Shown here piece by piece: positions 26,189 to 36,062 of a stretch of 64,000 bases of DNA. This DNA comes from Methanolobus tindarius DSM 2278. GTDB lineage: Archaea > Halobacteriota > Methanosarcinia > Methanosarcinales > Methanosarcinaceae. A program made the position numbers and the translations under genes. Numbering within the stretch: the stretch's first letter is position 1; every line of letters begins with the position of its first letter. The notes beneath the pieces are model-generated. The model ran no database searches. It had not been told where the DNA came from and worked only from the letters and a program-made list of their open reading frames with translations. The stretch covers positions 1,214,879 to 1,278,878 of the forward strand of contig NZ_AZAJ01000001.1 in NCBI RefSeq assembly GCF_000504205.1, in the 5' to 3' direction.

Positions 26189-27637
26189 ATGTCATTAAGT
26201 GCCACTATAAAGAGTATACAGGACATAATGAGAAAAGATGCGGGTGTAGATGGTGATGCACAACGCATAAGTCAGTTGGCTTGGATGGTATTCCTTAAGA
26301 TTTTCGATGACAGAGAAAAGGAATATGAAATAATGGATGATGGTTATACATCGTCTATTCCTGAACGACTTCGCTGGCGAAACTGGGCTGCTGATGAAGA
26401 AGGTATCACTGGTGACGAACTACTTGATTTTGTGAACGATGACCTGTTCAAAACACTAAAGGACCTGCAATTTGCACCTGATGCAGACCCACGTGGATTT
26501 GTTGTACGTGATGTTTTTGAAGATTCTTACAACTATATGAAGAATGGTACTCTGATACGTCAAGTCATCAATAAAATAAATGATGTGGATTTCAATAGCT
26601 CTGATGATAGGCATCTCTTTGGGGATGTATACGAAAAAATATTGAAAGACTTGCAAAGTGCTGGAAATGCCGGTGAGTTCTACACACCACGTGCTGTCAC
26701 CGAATTTATGGTGCAGATGGTCAACCCTCTGATTGGTGAAAAGATACTTGACCCTGCATGTGGAACTGGTGGTTTCCTTACCTCATCAATTGAACATCTA
26801 CGCAAGCAGGTTAAGAGTGTAGAAGACGAAAAGAGACTTCAGGATTCAATCAATGGTATTGAGAAAAAACCTCTACCTCACTTGCTCTGTGTAACTAACA
26901 TGTTACTTCATGGTATAGAAGTCCCTTCACAAATACGGCATGATAACTCACTTGCACGACCATTAAGAGACTATAAACCTTCAGACCGAGTTGATGTGAT
27001 TGTTACTAATCCCCCATTTGGTGGAATGGAAGAAGATGGTATCAAAACAGGATTTCCCGCAAATTTACAGACAAGCGAAACTGCTGATTTGTTCCTTGTG
27101 TTGATTGTACACCTGCTCAAAGATGGCGGACATGGTTCCATAGTCCTTCCTGATGGGACTTTATTCGGTGAAGGTGTGAAGACTCGTATCAAAGAAAAGC
27201 TGCTTACTGAATGTAATCTCCACACCATTGTACGCCTTCCTAATGGTGTGTTCAGTCCATATACTGGTATTAAAACCAATCTTTTGTTCTTTACAAAGGG
27301 CGAACCTACTAAAGAAGTATGGTACTATGAGCATCCATATCCCGAAGGATATAAGTCATACTCCAAGACAAAACCCATGCGGATACAGGAGTTCGAACCT
27401 GAGAAGGAGTGGTGGAATAAACGCCATGAGAATGAGTTTGCTTGGAAGGTTACTATTGATGAGATTGAAGCTAACAATTACAATCTTGATATCAAAAACC
27501 CTAATGTGGAAGACATTGACCACGGTGACCCTGAAGAACTACTTTCTAAGTACAAACATCTACTGTTGCAGATAGACGAAACACGCAATGCTTTGAAAGA
27601 TGAACTTAGGGCAGCATTGGACGGTAAAAACGCATGA
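26189..27637 (+). CDS. hsdM: Type I restriction enzyme, methyltransferase subunit HsdM
   Basis: The 482-residue protein shows the helical N-terminal domain (SIQDIMRKDAGVDG...ISQLAWMVFLKIFDD), SAM motif I ILDPACGTGGF and the adenine methylation motif NPPFGG. It makes N6-methyladenine at the site chosen by HsdS. The ATG at 26189 is used; a GTG at 26174 is in frame. It follows hsdR by 27 bp and overlaps hsdS by four bases, so the three genes are one operon. Confidence 0.93.
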   Translation: MSLSATIKSIQDIMRKDAGVDGDAQRISQLAWMVFLKIFDDREKEYEIMDDGYTSSIPERLRWRNWAADEEGITGDELLDFVNDDLFKTLKDLQFAPDADPRGFVVRDVFEDSYNYMKNGTLIRQVINKINDVDFNSSDDRHLFGDVYEKILKDLQSAGNAGEFYTPRAVTEFMVQMVNPLIGEKILDPACGTGGFLTSSIEHLRKQVKSVEDEKRLQDSINGIEKKPLPHLLCVTNMLLHGIEVPSQIRHDNSLARPLRDYKPSDRVDVIVTNPPFGGMEEDGIKTGFPANLQTSETADLFLVLIVHLLKDGGHGSIVLPDGTLFGEGVKTRIKEKLLTECNLHTIVRLPNGVFSPYTGIKTNLLFFTKGEPTKEVWYYEHPYPEGYKSYSKTKPMRIQEFEPEKEWWNKRHENEFAWKVTIDEIEANNYNLDIKNPNVEDIDHGDPEELLSKYKHLLLQIDETRNALKDELRAALDGKNA

Positions 27638-29328
27638 ATACTTCTTTGTTCTTTGATAATTTCTCCATAGTTGCCGACTCACCCAATGGAGTCCAGAAAT
27701 TACGAGAAATGATACTACAACTTGCGGTGATGGGTAAACTTGTACCACAGAACCCTAATGATGAAACTGCAAGTGTATTGGTGGAAATGATTAAGGCTGA
27801 GAAGACAAGCTTGGCTAAGCAGGGCATCATCAAGAAAACTAAGAGCTTGCCATTTGTTCAGGCTGATGAAATTTCATATGAAATTCCAGAAAGTTGGTAT
27901 TGGACAAGACTTGGAAACATAGGAATAGTAAATCCAAGGAATAATGTTTCAGATGACTTGGATGTTTCATTTGTTCCTATGAATTTAATATCAGAAAAGT
28001 ATGGAGAGGACGCTGAATCTGAGAATAGGATATGGAAAGATATCAAAAAAGGATACACACACTTTGCTGAAAATGATGTTGTAATGGCAAAAATTACGCC
28101 ATGTTTTCAGAATGGTAAGTCTACTGTTATGAAGGGACTATGCAATAGTATTGGAGCAGGTACAACAGAACTACACGTGTTTAGGTCAGTGACAGACTAT
28201 GTAAATCCTGATTATGTAGTGTTGTACTTGAAAAGTCCTCATTACATTGAAACAGGAATCACTAAAATGACAGGTTCAGCAGGTCAAAAAAGGGTTCCAC
28301 GTGATTATTTTGCACATAATCCATTTCCACTTCCACCTCTTGAAGAACAAAAGCGCATAGTAGCCAAGGTTGACCAGCTTATGGCTATGTGTGGCGAACT
28401 GGAAGCCTTTCAGCAGCAGAAGAATGAAAGCCGTATTCATCTCAATAAGGCTGCCCTCAATGGATTGCTTAATGCAGACAGTGCAGATGAGTTCAATGAA
28501 CTATGGCAGTTGATTTATAGCAACTTCGACCTGCTCTATGATAACCTTGACAATGTAGCCAAGTTTAAGGAAGCCATACTACAGCTTGCTGTGATGGGGA
28601 AGCTTGTGCCACAGGACTCAAACGATGAGCCTACAAGTGTGTTATTAGAGAGGATTGAGGATGAAAAAAAGAGGTTGATGAAGGAAGGTATCATCAGTCT
28701 AAAAAACTTAGCAACAAATATTGTAGTCGATGATATTCCATATCAAATACCACATAATTGGGCATGGTTTAAGCTGAATGACCTTGTTTACAATTTTGGA
28801 CAAAAAAAGCCAGATTCTAAATTTACATATATTGATGTTGCTTCTATAAATAAAGAAAAGGGGTTAATTTCAGACAATGTGAAAACCATTCTTCCTGATG
28901 ATGCTCCATCAAGAGCAAGAAAAATAGTCAAGAGAGGATGTGTAATTTATTCAACTGTCCGTCCCTATTTATTAAACACTGCTATTGTTGATGATGATTA
29001 TTCACCTGAACCTATAGCAAGTACTGCATTTGCAGTACTCAATCCATACTCAGGTCTATTAAATAAATATCTTCATTACTACCTTCGAAGCCAACATTTT
29101 GTAAACTATGTAGAATCCCAAATGATGGGGATGGCATATCCTGCAATAAACGACACTAAACTTTACAAGGGATTAGTGCCGCTCCCACCACTTGAAGAAC
29201 AAAAGCGCATAGTAGCCAAGGTTGACGAGCTTATGGCTATCTGTGATGAACTGGAAACAAGGATAAGTAAGGCTCAGGAAAATAGTGAAAAGTTGACCAA
29301 TGCCGTGGTCAATTCTGTTGTTGAATAG
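27634..29328 (+). CDS. hsdS: Type I restriction enzyme, specificity subunit HsdS
   Basis: The 564-residue protein has two half-subunits, each with a helical entry segment (LQLAVMGKLVPQ), a target recognition domain and a conserved coiled coil starting PLPPLEEQKRIVAKVD (about residues 231 and 516). The two recognition domains differ, giving a bipartite asymmetric DNA site. The ATG overlaps the hsdM stop. The central repeats are nearly identical at DNA level, a substrate for domain exchange. Confidence 0.92.
   Translation: MNTSLFFDNFSIVADSPNGVQKLREMILQLAVMGKLVPQNPNDETASVLVEMIKAEKTSLAKQGIIKKTKSLPFVQADEISYEIPESWYWTRLGNIGIVNPRNNVSDDLDVSFVPMNLISEKYGEDAESENRIWKDIKKGYTHFAENDVVMAKITPCFQNGKSTVMKGLCNSIGAGTTELHVFRSVTDYVNPDYVVLYLKSPHYIETGITKMTGSAGQKRVPRDYFAHNPFPLPPLEEQKRIVAKVDQLMAMCGELEAFQQQKNESRIHLNKAALNGLLNADSADEFNELWQLIYSNFDLLYDNLDNVAKFKEAILQLAVMGKLVPQDSNDEPTSVLLERIEDEKKRLMKEGIISLKNLATNIVVDDIPYQIPHNWAWFKLNDLVYNFGQKKPDSKFTYIDVASINKEKGLISDNVKTILPDDAPSRARKIVKRGCVIYSTVRPYLLNTAIVDDDYSPEPIASTAFAVLNPYSGLLNKYLHYYLRSQHFVNYVESQMMGMAYPAINDTKLYKGLVPLPPLEEQKRIVAKVDELMAICDELETRISKAQENSEKLTNAVVNSVVE
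28339..28374 (+). repeat. hsdS internal direct repeat, copy 1
   Basis: These 36 bp are identical to 29191-29226; after one mismatch another 13 bp agree. They encode the start of the conserved coiled coil in each half of HsdS. Confidence 0.85.
29191..29226 (+). repeat. hsdS internal direct repeat, copy 2
   Basis: Second copy of the 36-bp repeat, 852 bp after the first and in the same frame. Recombination between the copies would remove one recognition domain. Confidence 0.85.
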
Positions 29329-29350
29329 TGGTGTTTCAACCTATGGAGAC

Positions 29351-29563
29351 TCACCATTCAATATAAGCAGTCCCACCAGAATCCTTGCCACCTTTGCAGT
29401 ACCCTGTGGATTTGCCACAATTCGTGCATGCTCTTCCATTGCGATGTAGCAGACCACTAACAATGAAAGTGTTACCACAGACCGGACACTTAAATGCTGC
29501 ATTGTTTCCTATCCAGTCTTCATCTGTACTGAGGTTGTTTGGTTCTAATTGTTTTATAGACAT
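29351..29563 (-). CDS. Small zinc-ribbon protein
   Basis: The 70-residue protein has CPVCG (residues 26-30) and CTNCG (46-50) and ends GGKDSGGTAYIEW. GAGGA precedes its ATG. Small proteins of this kind (WIGNNAAFKCPVC...) are recurrent in archaea and bacteria but have no assigned role as far as I know. It converges with hsdS, stops 23 bp apart. Confidence 0.75.
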   Translation of the reverse strand: MSIKQLEPNNLSTDEDWIGNNAAFKCPVCGNTFIVSGLLHRNGRACTNCGKSTGYCKGGKDSGGTAYIEW

Positions 29564-29970
29564 TTTATTCCTCTATATTAGTAATCAAATCAATGAACAT
29601 CCCTGCGTGACACGGGTAGCAGACCCCGAGCACATAAGTACTCTATAATTGTCACTCATTGTTGACTTTTTGATATGCAAACAGTGCCCTGTTAATCTCT
29701 ATTTTTCCCATGAAGCAAAGTTAATTTAGGAGGTATTTACACCTTTTCATTTAGTCCTGCTTTATGCATTCTGTTTCTCCATTTTCTTATTTATTTTCGC
29801 ATTCTTAAGGCGCATTTTGTGTGCTACGCCATTATTACTATTTCATTCTATAGTAGATAATTTCTCCTGATATGCGTTAGTTTTAAATATTATTAAACAA
29901 ATGTATTACATGCTGTCATACAAAAAAAGTATGAATAGAAAATGAAAAACATCAAAACGGAGTAATAAAA
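29564..29970. other. Intergenic region, no gene seen
   Basis: This 407-bp AT-rich segment has stops in all frames. It must contain the promoters of the two flanking divergent genes. TTAAATATTATTAAAC near 29880 is TATA-like for the plus-strand gene. Confidence 0.45.
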
Positions 29971-30681
29971 ATGCCAGAATATAAAAGAATTGTGAAAACA
30001 CTATGTATAGATGAAAATGCAAAAAAATTCATGGACAATTGGGATGGTAACAAGAATCTTGAAGACCGTGAAGAATGGACCAGTAAAATACAGATACTTG
30101 ATACCAACTATGGAAATCGTATACTATTAACATGCGAATTTGTTGCTGATACACAAGAAGAACTCTATGAAATATCACACGATGCTGAATATCTTAGTCA
30201 GTTGTTTTTTATGCAGCATAAAACTAGGTGTAATTTATGTTATTACATGGTACATGAGAGAATTAAACCTGTTTATGGCAACACATTTACTGATGCTGAA
30301 CTTGAAGTCTTGACTGAGAAAGACCTTTTGTATGGTAATGCACTGAATGAAGGAGTACCAAATGAAAAGGTGGATAATAAACGTGTGGTGTCCGTATCAT
30401 TAAGAATGGACAAAAACGAAAAAAAACTTATTGACAACATTGTATGGTGCTTCATTCATGACAATAAGGTTTATGGCAGGTATGCTAATGAGGATACTAC
30501 AGTATCATCATATATTCGTACAGCAGTTCGAGAAAAGATTCTCCGTGATATTAGTAGAATAAATGAGGATTGGGCATACGATTCTGACATTTATCATACA
30601 GATGAAGAGTTCATTCAACTATTGCTCTCAGAAGACTATGCAACAGAGCATGCATGGGAAATGCCAGAAAATGATGAATAA
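29971..30681 (+). CDS. Hypothetical protein with ribbon-helix-helix-like C-terminus
   Basis: The 236-residue acidic protein is preceded by CGGAGTAATAAAA. Its C-terminal part (VVSVSLRMDKNEKKLIDNI...TTVSSYIRTAVREKIL, about residues 138-190) looks like a ribbon-helix-helix unit with an insertion between strand and helices. The N-terminal half is unrecognised. It is likely a DNA-binding regulator in the island. Confidence 0.5.
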   Translation: MPEYKRIVKTLCIDENAKKFMDNWDGNKNLEDREEWTSKIQILDTNYGNRILLTCEFVADTQEELYEISHDAEYLSQLFFMQHKTRCNLCYYMVHERIKPVYGNTFTDAELEVLTEKDLLYGNALNEGVPNEKVDNKRVVSVSLRMDKNEKKLIDNIVWCFIHDNKVYGRYANEDTTVSSYIRTAVREKILRDISRINEDWAYDSDIYHTDEEFIQLLLSEDYATEHAWEMPENDE

Positions 30682-30705
30682 TGTAATCTAGCTTCAAAAC
30701 CTAAT

Positions 30706-30851
30706 TTATTCCCTAATGGCAAATTCAGCAAATATGGGATTAAAGTCTAACACATAAGTTCCTCATCGAGCCCAAAATCAAATTGAAACCCAAACATATC
30801 TAGTTCGCCGATGAGTATACTGAATTTAGTAAAGATATAATAATAAGTAGA
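30706..30851 (-). pseudogene. Decayed 3' end of a DNase I-like (EEP) nuclease gene
   Basis: Translation on the minus strand gives TYYYIFTKFSILIGELDMFG then FGLDEELMC before a stop, and after a frame change DFNPIFAEFAIRE and a stop. This parallels the end of the intact protein at 32379-33335 (ITGELGVFRFDLVYGLDEEL, then SDHYPVYAEF). Only the last 40 or so codons can be followed; the rest has decayed or is missing. Confidence 0.7.
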
Positions 30852-31430
30852 ATTTCCGAACCTTCCTATGATGATAGTATGCAAAATCATCGACCTTTTG
30901 AACGTTTTTTCCTTTGTTCTCTAGTCTTTTTCTTAAGCCTATGCTGCCAGTTATCCACGAATATTTGCTCTGAAGGTTCCATGAATAAAAATTCATTTGA
31001 CAATATATGCCTATGAGCCTAGCATGGTGAAAGTGATGTTCATTTCATAGCTCGACATATTCATAGAAAGGCAAGTATGCCCTCTAATTCTTCTTCTGTG
31101 CCAATTTCTGCCCTTTAGACTTACATTGACACGGCTGGTAAAATATCGAGGCTTAAAACATTCTTTAGAAAGTCCTTTGAATTTCAAACAGCAGTAACAC
31201 TTGTGGACGGTGTAGATGGTGTGGATTTAGGCTGATTGAGTGGACTGCTTATGCATCTCCTACAAGGTTAAATATAGTGATATTATCCACAGAAATGTTA
31301 TCATCATACTCTATGTAGATACTCAATTAATTTGAGATTAAATCGCATTAATTTTTATTAGATGCTCTTCATTATGTTAATAATCTAGTAATAATCATTA
31401 TTCAGTTACAATAACAAAGGTGGGTAATAA
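30852..31430. other. Apparently decayed sequence, no gene seen
   Basis: About 580 bp with no frame worth calling. It lies just upstream (minus sense) of the EEP remnant and may include further degraded coding sequence, but I could not align it to anything here. Confidence 0.4.
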
Positions 31431-32342
31431 ATGGGTGATATCAGACTGTTCAGGACATCTGGTGAGAAGGCAGAAGAATTATCAAGTTCCTCTGTTGCAC
31501 TTGAGAAGTCACTTCAAACGTATATGGAAAGAAATCTTGAAACCTTGCTGGGCATTAAGCTAATAGCAAGCGAATACTCTACTGGCAAAACACATGGTGG
31601 AAGAATTGATACACTTGGGATTGATGAAAACGGCTGTCCTGTCATTATCGAGTATAAAAGGTCTCTGAATGAGAACGTTATCAATCAAGGTCTTTACTAT
31701 CTCGACTGGCTATTGGACCACAAAGCTGAGTTCCAGTTGAAGGCAATGAATGTTCTGGGCATGAATGGAGATGATATCGAGTGGATTCCTCGGCTTTTAT
31801 GCATTGCTGGTGATTTTACCAAGTATGACATACATGCAGTTCAGCAAATTAATAGGAATATTGAACTTATAAAGTATCAGAAATATGGTGATGAATTATT
31901 GCTTTTGGAGTTAATCAATGCAACAAACGTTCAAAGCAGTGATGATTCAACTACAAAGATTAAGGATATTTCTAAGAGTTCAAATTATAAGACATTTGGA
32001 ATGAACTACAATCAATGTGACGATGAACTTAAGGACTTGTATGAATCATTAAAATCCTTCATCGAAGCATTGGGTGATGATGTACAGGTAAAGGAATTAA
32101 AGTTTTATACTGCATTTAAAAGACTTAGCAATTTTGCTTGTGTGGAGATTCGTCCTCAAATACGACACATAGTTGTATATGTAAAACTCAACCCTGTAGA
32201 CGAAGTTAATGAAGGCGGATTTACTCGTGACGTCCGGAAAATTGGTCATTATGGAACAGGTGACCTTGAAATCACAATTAAATCTGAAGAAGACTTGAAA
32301 AAAGCTGAAGGTTTGATTGCCAAAAGCTATGAAAATAGCTAA
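31431..32342 (+). CDS. NucS-like PD-(D/E)xK nuclease with C-terminal DUF5655
   Basis: The 303-residue protein has a nuclease core GRIDTLGIDENGCPVIIEYKRS at about residues 57-78 (Asp, then E-x-K) followed by NQGLYYLDWLL, as in DUF91/NucS-type endonucleases. The C-terminal third (HIVVYVKLNP...RDVRKIGHYGTGDLEI) fits DUF5655, often fused to such nucleases. GGTGGGTAATAA precedes the ATG. It probably acts on DNA in defence or repair; the target is unknown. Confidence 0.75.
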   Translation: MGDIRLFRTSGEKAEELSSSSVALEKSLQTYMERNLETLLGIKLIASEYSTGKTHGGRIDTLGIDENGCPVIIEYKRSLNENVINQGLYYLDWLLDHKAEFQLKAMNVLGMNGDDIEWIPRLLCIAGDFTKYDIHAVQQINRNIELIKYQKYGDELLLLELINATNVQSSDDSTTKIKDISKSSNYKTFGMNYNQCDDELKDLYESLKSFIEALGDDVQVKELKFYTAFKRLSNFACVEIRPQIRHIVVYVKLNPVDEVNEGGFTRDVRKIGHYGTGDLEITIKSEEDLKKAEGLIAKSYENS

Positions 32343-32378
32343 TCAAGTATTGGTTTGGTGTTGAAGGAATCACTTCCT

Positions 32379-33335
32379 TCAATCACTATCTCCATTAATC
32401 ATAAATTCTGCATAAACCGGATAGTGGTCCGATACATCAGTTGTTAGCTCCTCATCAAGACCATACACCAAATCAAACCTGAACACACCTAATTCACCTG
32501 TAATGTCACTATCATCAGTCAGAATTATCCTGTCATAAGTGTAATCTGTGGACTTTGTCGTTGTGTCCTGGCTGTCATCGATAATCCAATAGTATTCATC
32601 AAGGTCCGATGTTCCATCCTCATCGAAATAACTTCCATCAGCATTCAGGTCTCCCATGATAATGAAATCACTTTCTTCTGGATTCTGTGACTGTGCATAG
32701 GATAGCACATCATCGAGTGCATTAATCTCCTCAGTGGCTTCATCAGGGTCAGTATGGATAACAATGAGAGTTGCATCATAATTGCCTTGTAGAGCTTCTA
32801 TGGACGCAATATAGGGTTGTCTGTGGAATGGGTCAGTACCATTTGGTTCAGGATAAGTATAAGCGTCATTGACAGACACAGTGGCAGTGTTGTAGATGTA
32901 AGCATACTGCTCCTTTGAGGTCGTCCTGCCAAGCCTTTCACTTACTACGTAATCATATTCAGAGCCATCTGAATTCACAAGGTCTACAAGTTCAGGAAGA
33001 GCGGTCTGTGATTTATCCCGGATTTCCTGTATTGCAATTACATCGTAGGTTCTAACTATGTCAGCAAGTACATCCATGACCTCAGGTTTATCGGCTTTTG
33101 TGACACCGAAGACCTGAACATTGAATGCACCTATTCGCAGTGTATCTGATGTTGGCACATTGACTTCATCCGGCGTAGATTCTTCAGTGGTGACTATTTC
33201 ATTGACAACAGGCATTTGTTCCGGCATTTGCTGTTCGATTTCAGTAACCACATCACTGATTGTTTCAGTGCTATCAGAAATACAGCCAAAGGTTAGCGAA
33301 ATAAGTATGAGTATTGCAAGTATTTTCGTTTTCAT
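32379..33335 (-). CDS. Secreted lipoprotein of the endonuclease/exonuclease/phosphatase (DNase I-like) family
   Basis: The N-terminus MKTKILAILILISLTFGC is a signal peptide with a lipobox (Cys18). After a Ser/Thr/Glu-rich spacer the EEP domain starts at about residue 65: RIGAFNVQVFG, AIQEIRD (catalytic Glu), IVIHTDP, GDLNADG and C-terminal SDHYPVYAEF. It is predicted to be a lipid-anchored extracellular nuclease or phosphodiesterase. A decayed relative of its 3' end lies 1.5 kb away on the same strand. Confidence 0.82.
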   Translation of the reverse strand: MKTKILAILILISLTFGCISDSTETISDVVTEIEQQMPEQMPVVNEIVTTEESTPDEVNVPTSDTLRIGAFNVQVFGVTKADKPEVMDVLADIVRTYDVIAIQEIRDKSQTALPELVDLVNSDGSEYDYVVSERLGRTTSKEQYAYIYNTATVSVNDAYTYPEPNGTDPFHRQPYIASIEALQGNYDATLIVIHTDPDEATEEINALDDVLSYAQSQNPEESDFIIMGDLNADGSYFDEDGTSDLDEYYWIIDDSQDTTTKSTDYTYDRIILTDDSDITGELGVFRFDLVYGLDEELTTDVSDHYPVYAEFMINGDSD

Positions 33336-33560
33336 TGTGTCCCCCTCTAAGAGATAGATAAAACTATTAGAATATTCATAGTTTTAATCATTCACTACAT
33401 TTCAATTATAAGGTGGAAATTAATTAAAAATATTTATGTAGATGTAATTGATAGTGATGTCTGTGGCATGCATACAATATGGTAAAAAATCACCAATTTT
33501 GAACCAATCAACCTACATGCCACCTGTTATTAATCACATGTAAAAAATCTAATCAGCATA

Positions 33561-34517
33561 TCAATTAAGTTTATTCAAGATATTATTCACTGTTTCTTCT
33601 GTAGTTTCACATCTTGCTTTCTGTTCTACTAAGAATGATTTTTGCTGCATGTACATTTGTGAATTATAGTCCTTTAGTGAATTTTTGTTTTCTTCCATGA
33701 AAGCAAGCATATCATTGATATGCGTTTCAAATACTTCACATTCAACTTGCAAATTTCTTCCTGCACTTCTAACTTCACTTGCTTTTAAACTCAGTTCATT
33801 TTGAGTTGCAGATGATGTTCTCGTTGCATAGGACATTGCATTAACTTTTGCCATGTAGTCATTGTATTCCGTTAATTTAGCGTTCCAATTATCTACATCT
33901 TCATTAAAAGCATCTACACGTATTTTGTACTGCGAAGAATATGCGTTATATTCGTCAATAACTTCTTGATTTGGATTCTTTTGAGATGAAATCACACTAA
34001 CTGAATTTGTGCTTGAAACACCGCTTGTCCAATACCTATCAACAAGGACATTCATATAATCCTCAGAAACACTCTCCACAGAAATAAAAGTTCTATCGGT
34101 CAAAACTTGTACATCATATGTTTTGGTGAAAAAACCTCTTTCTCCAATTAACCAAATATGCTCTACAACCTTTACGTCCGAAAAGTAAGCAGTATCTGAT
34201 TTTAATTCACCCCATCCATTTATAGAACCTGTATCATTGGACATATCAATAATTAAAGGTGCAAATGTCCAATAGCAAATAAGTAAAGAAACTATTACAA
34301 TAGGAGTTAAAACAAATTTGTTGTTGAAGATTGATTCTTTTTTCTTAGTTTTTCTATTGGAATCTTCTGAGTAGTAACTGTTCCATTCATTAGGTGGAAA
34401 ACCTTGATACCTATTCTTTTCAGCTTCTTTTGCAGCATTGTAAAGCTCATTTTCGATACGGTTTCCCATCTCTGCATCACTTATTCGATAATTTGGTCCA
34501 GCTTGACCATTACTCAT
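33561..34517 (-). CDS. Single-pass membrane protein with long coiled coil, function unknown
   Basis: The 318-residue protein has a soluble Asn/Tyr-rich N-terminus, one membrane helix (FVLTPIVIVSLLICYWTFAPLII, about residues 68-90) and a C-terminal part predicted to be largely helical and coiled-coil. No family was recognised. The AT-rich composition is like the rest of the island. Confidence 0.6.
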   Translation of the reverse strand: MSNGQAGPNYRISDAEMGNRIENELYNAAKEAEKNRYQGFPPNEWNSYYSEDSNRKTKKKESIFNNKFVLTPIVIVSLLICYWTFAPLIIDMSNDTGSINGWGELKSDTAYFSDVKVVEHIWLIGERGFFTKTYDVQVLTDRTFISVESVSEDYMNVLVDRYWTSGVSSTNSVSVISSQKNPNQEVIDEYNAYSSQYKIRVDAFNEDVDNWNAKLTEYNDYMAKVNAMSYATRTSSATQNELSLKASEVRSAGRNLQVECEVFETHINDMLAFMEENKNSLKDYNSQMYMQQKSFLVEQKARCETTEETVNNILNKLN

Positions 34518-34910
34518 GAAATTCTCTCCACAATTTTATCACTTGAATACCAACTATTTTTATCAAATAATATACTTTTTAATTGTATAAAAGTATCGCA
34601 TATATTCAATTGTTAAAATTCGAAAATACCTGAAGGTTTGCATAAGATTATCAAAATACTCGCATGCTGTATCAGATAACACATACAAATTATTTGCATG
34701 GTAACTTCTGATGCTATTATGACGGTATGTTAGAATTATCTAAAATGTAGACAAGCTCATTATTTTGTAATAAATCGATATCAATAGCCTGTCATATACG
34801 ACTATATACAAAGATATCGTATAATAAGCTAGTGGGAATTGATACAAATACAGCTGCCATAATCAACTGATTGTAAAATATCGATTGCATCATAAATGGG
34901 GGTATTTTTG
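34518..34910. other. Intergenic region between divergent genes
   Basis: AT-rich, no gene. It should contain the promoters of the two divergent membrane-protein genes; several TATA-like stretches are present (e.g. GACTATATACAAAG near 34800). ATCGAT-containing short inverted repeats occur but none is strong. Confidence 0.4.
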
Positions 34911-36032
34911 ATGATAAACTTTATTTTAAGGGAAATTAAGACTGAAGCTGATTTATTAAATCATATAAGTACAGGCAATTTGTCTCACTTATTTATCAAT
35001 ATTAAAGAGCTCAAAAAGCTCAAGATGTCATGTTGCAAAATTAATGATGTTGTGTTTTTTAAAACAGAGCTTGAAAATATAGACTTTCCTGACAGTGAAA
35101 AAATAAGTTTTCAAGGCTGCCAATTAGTAAATTGCAACTTTAATAACACAAAACTAAAAGACTGCAACTTTACAACTGCTAAGTTAATTGATTGTAGGTT
35201 TGAAAACACTAAATTAAGTACTTGCAGATTCCGTGGTGCTGCAATCTCAAAAAGTAATTTCAAATATGCTCAAATAAACATGGTAACATTTGAAGATGCG
35301 AAAATTAATTGTTGTGATTTCTACAGAGCATCATTTTTAGGTGTAGTTGTTTTTAGAGATTGTGAGATGGAAAATAGCAGTTTACATTATACTCTTTTTG
35401 CTGATGGTGCAATTATCAGAAGAGATAACCTCAAAAATGATAAGATTTTACAGCAAAATAATGGGATATATAAGGATTTTTTAGAGGATGCTAGGGACAA
35501 AGCAGTGAATAAAGTAGGATGGGATGTAAAAAAGTCAATGTCTGAAAGATTCCGAGATGCTGAAGATATTTACCGAGCTTTAAGTGCACTATGGTTGAGT
35601 AAAGGGTATATGAGCGATTCAAATTGGGCATATGTACAAGCTAGAAGAATGGAGTGTGAAAAGCTAAAGCTTGAATTAAAAGAAATACCCAAAAATGAAC
35701 GCACTTCTACTAAAATATTAATAAAAAAAATAGTCATTTTTCAGAATGAATTAGTTGGGTTCCTTTTTGGTTATGGCGAAAGTCTGAGAAAAGTGGCATT
35801 TACATATCTACTCATATTTGTTTTATTTGCAGCAGCATATTTCATATCGCTTCCCGATGCAACTTTTAAAGAAGCGTTAGCATTGAGCTTTTATTCTATG
35901 CTTCCTTCGTCGTTAGAATTGAGTCTTAGTTATTCCCTAACAAATGTACTCATCACAGTTCAAACAACAATGAGCATAATATTAGCTGGAATTCTTGGGT
36001 TTGTACTAGCAAACAAAATAAGATGTCAATAA
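34911..36032 (+). CDS. Pentapeptide-repeat protein with C-terminal membrane (channel-like) domain
   Basis: Residues about 50-170 form pentapeptide repeats of the A(D/N)LXX type (CNFNNTKLKDCNFTTAKL, CRFRGAAI). A helical linker (RFRDAEDIYRALSALWLSKG) follows. The C-terminal 90 residues have two membrane helices separated by DATFKEALALSFYSMLPSSLEL, reminiscent of two-helix ion-channel proteins. The ATG at 34911 is chosen because GGGGGT lies just upstream; 34896 is in frame. Function unknown; a membrane effector role in defence is inference from context. Confidence 0.62.
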   Translation: MINFILREIKTEADLLNHISTGNLSHLFINIKELKKLKMSCCKINDVVFFKTELENIDFPDSEKISFQGCQLVNCNFNNTKLKDCNFTTAKLIDCRFENTKLSTCRFRGAAISKSNFKYAQINMVTFEDAKINCCDFYRASFLGVVVFRDCEMENSSLHYTLFADGAIIRRDNLKNDKILQQNNGIYKDFLEDARDKAVNKVGWDVKKSMSERFRDAEDIYRALSALWLSKGYMSDSNWAYVQARRMECEKLKLELKEIPKNERTSTKILIKKIVIFQNELVGFLFGYGESLRKVAFTYLLIFVLFAAAYFISLPDATFKEALALSFYSMLPSSLELSLSYSLTNVLITVQTTMSIILAGILGFVLANKIRCQ

Positions 36033-36062
36033 TTGGTATTTTATGTAGCAAGCATAGAGATT

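Noticed and set aside
29564-31430. CRISPR-like array in the gene-poor part of the island
   Set aside because: No regularly spaced repeats are present.
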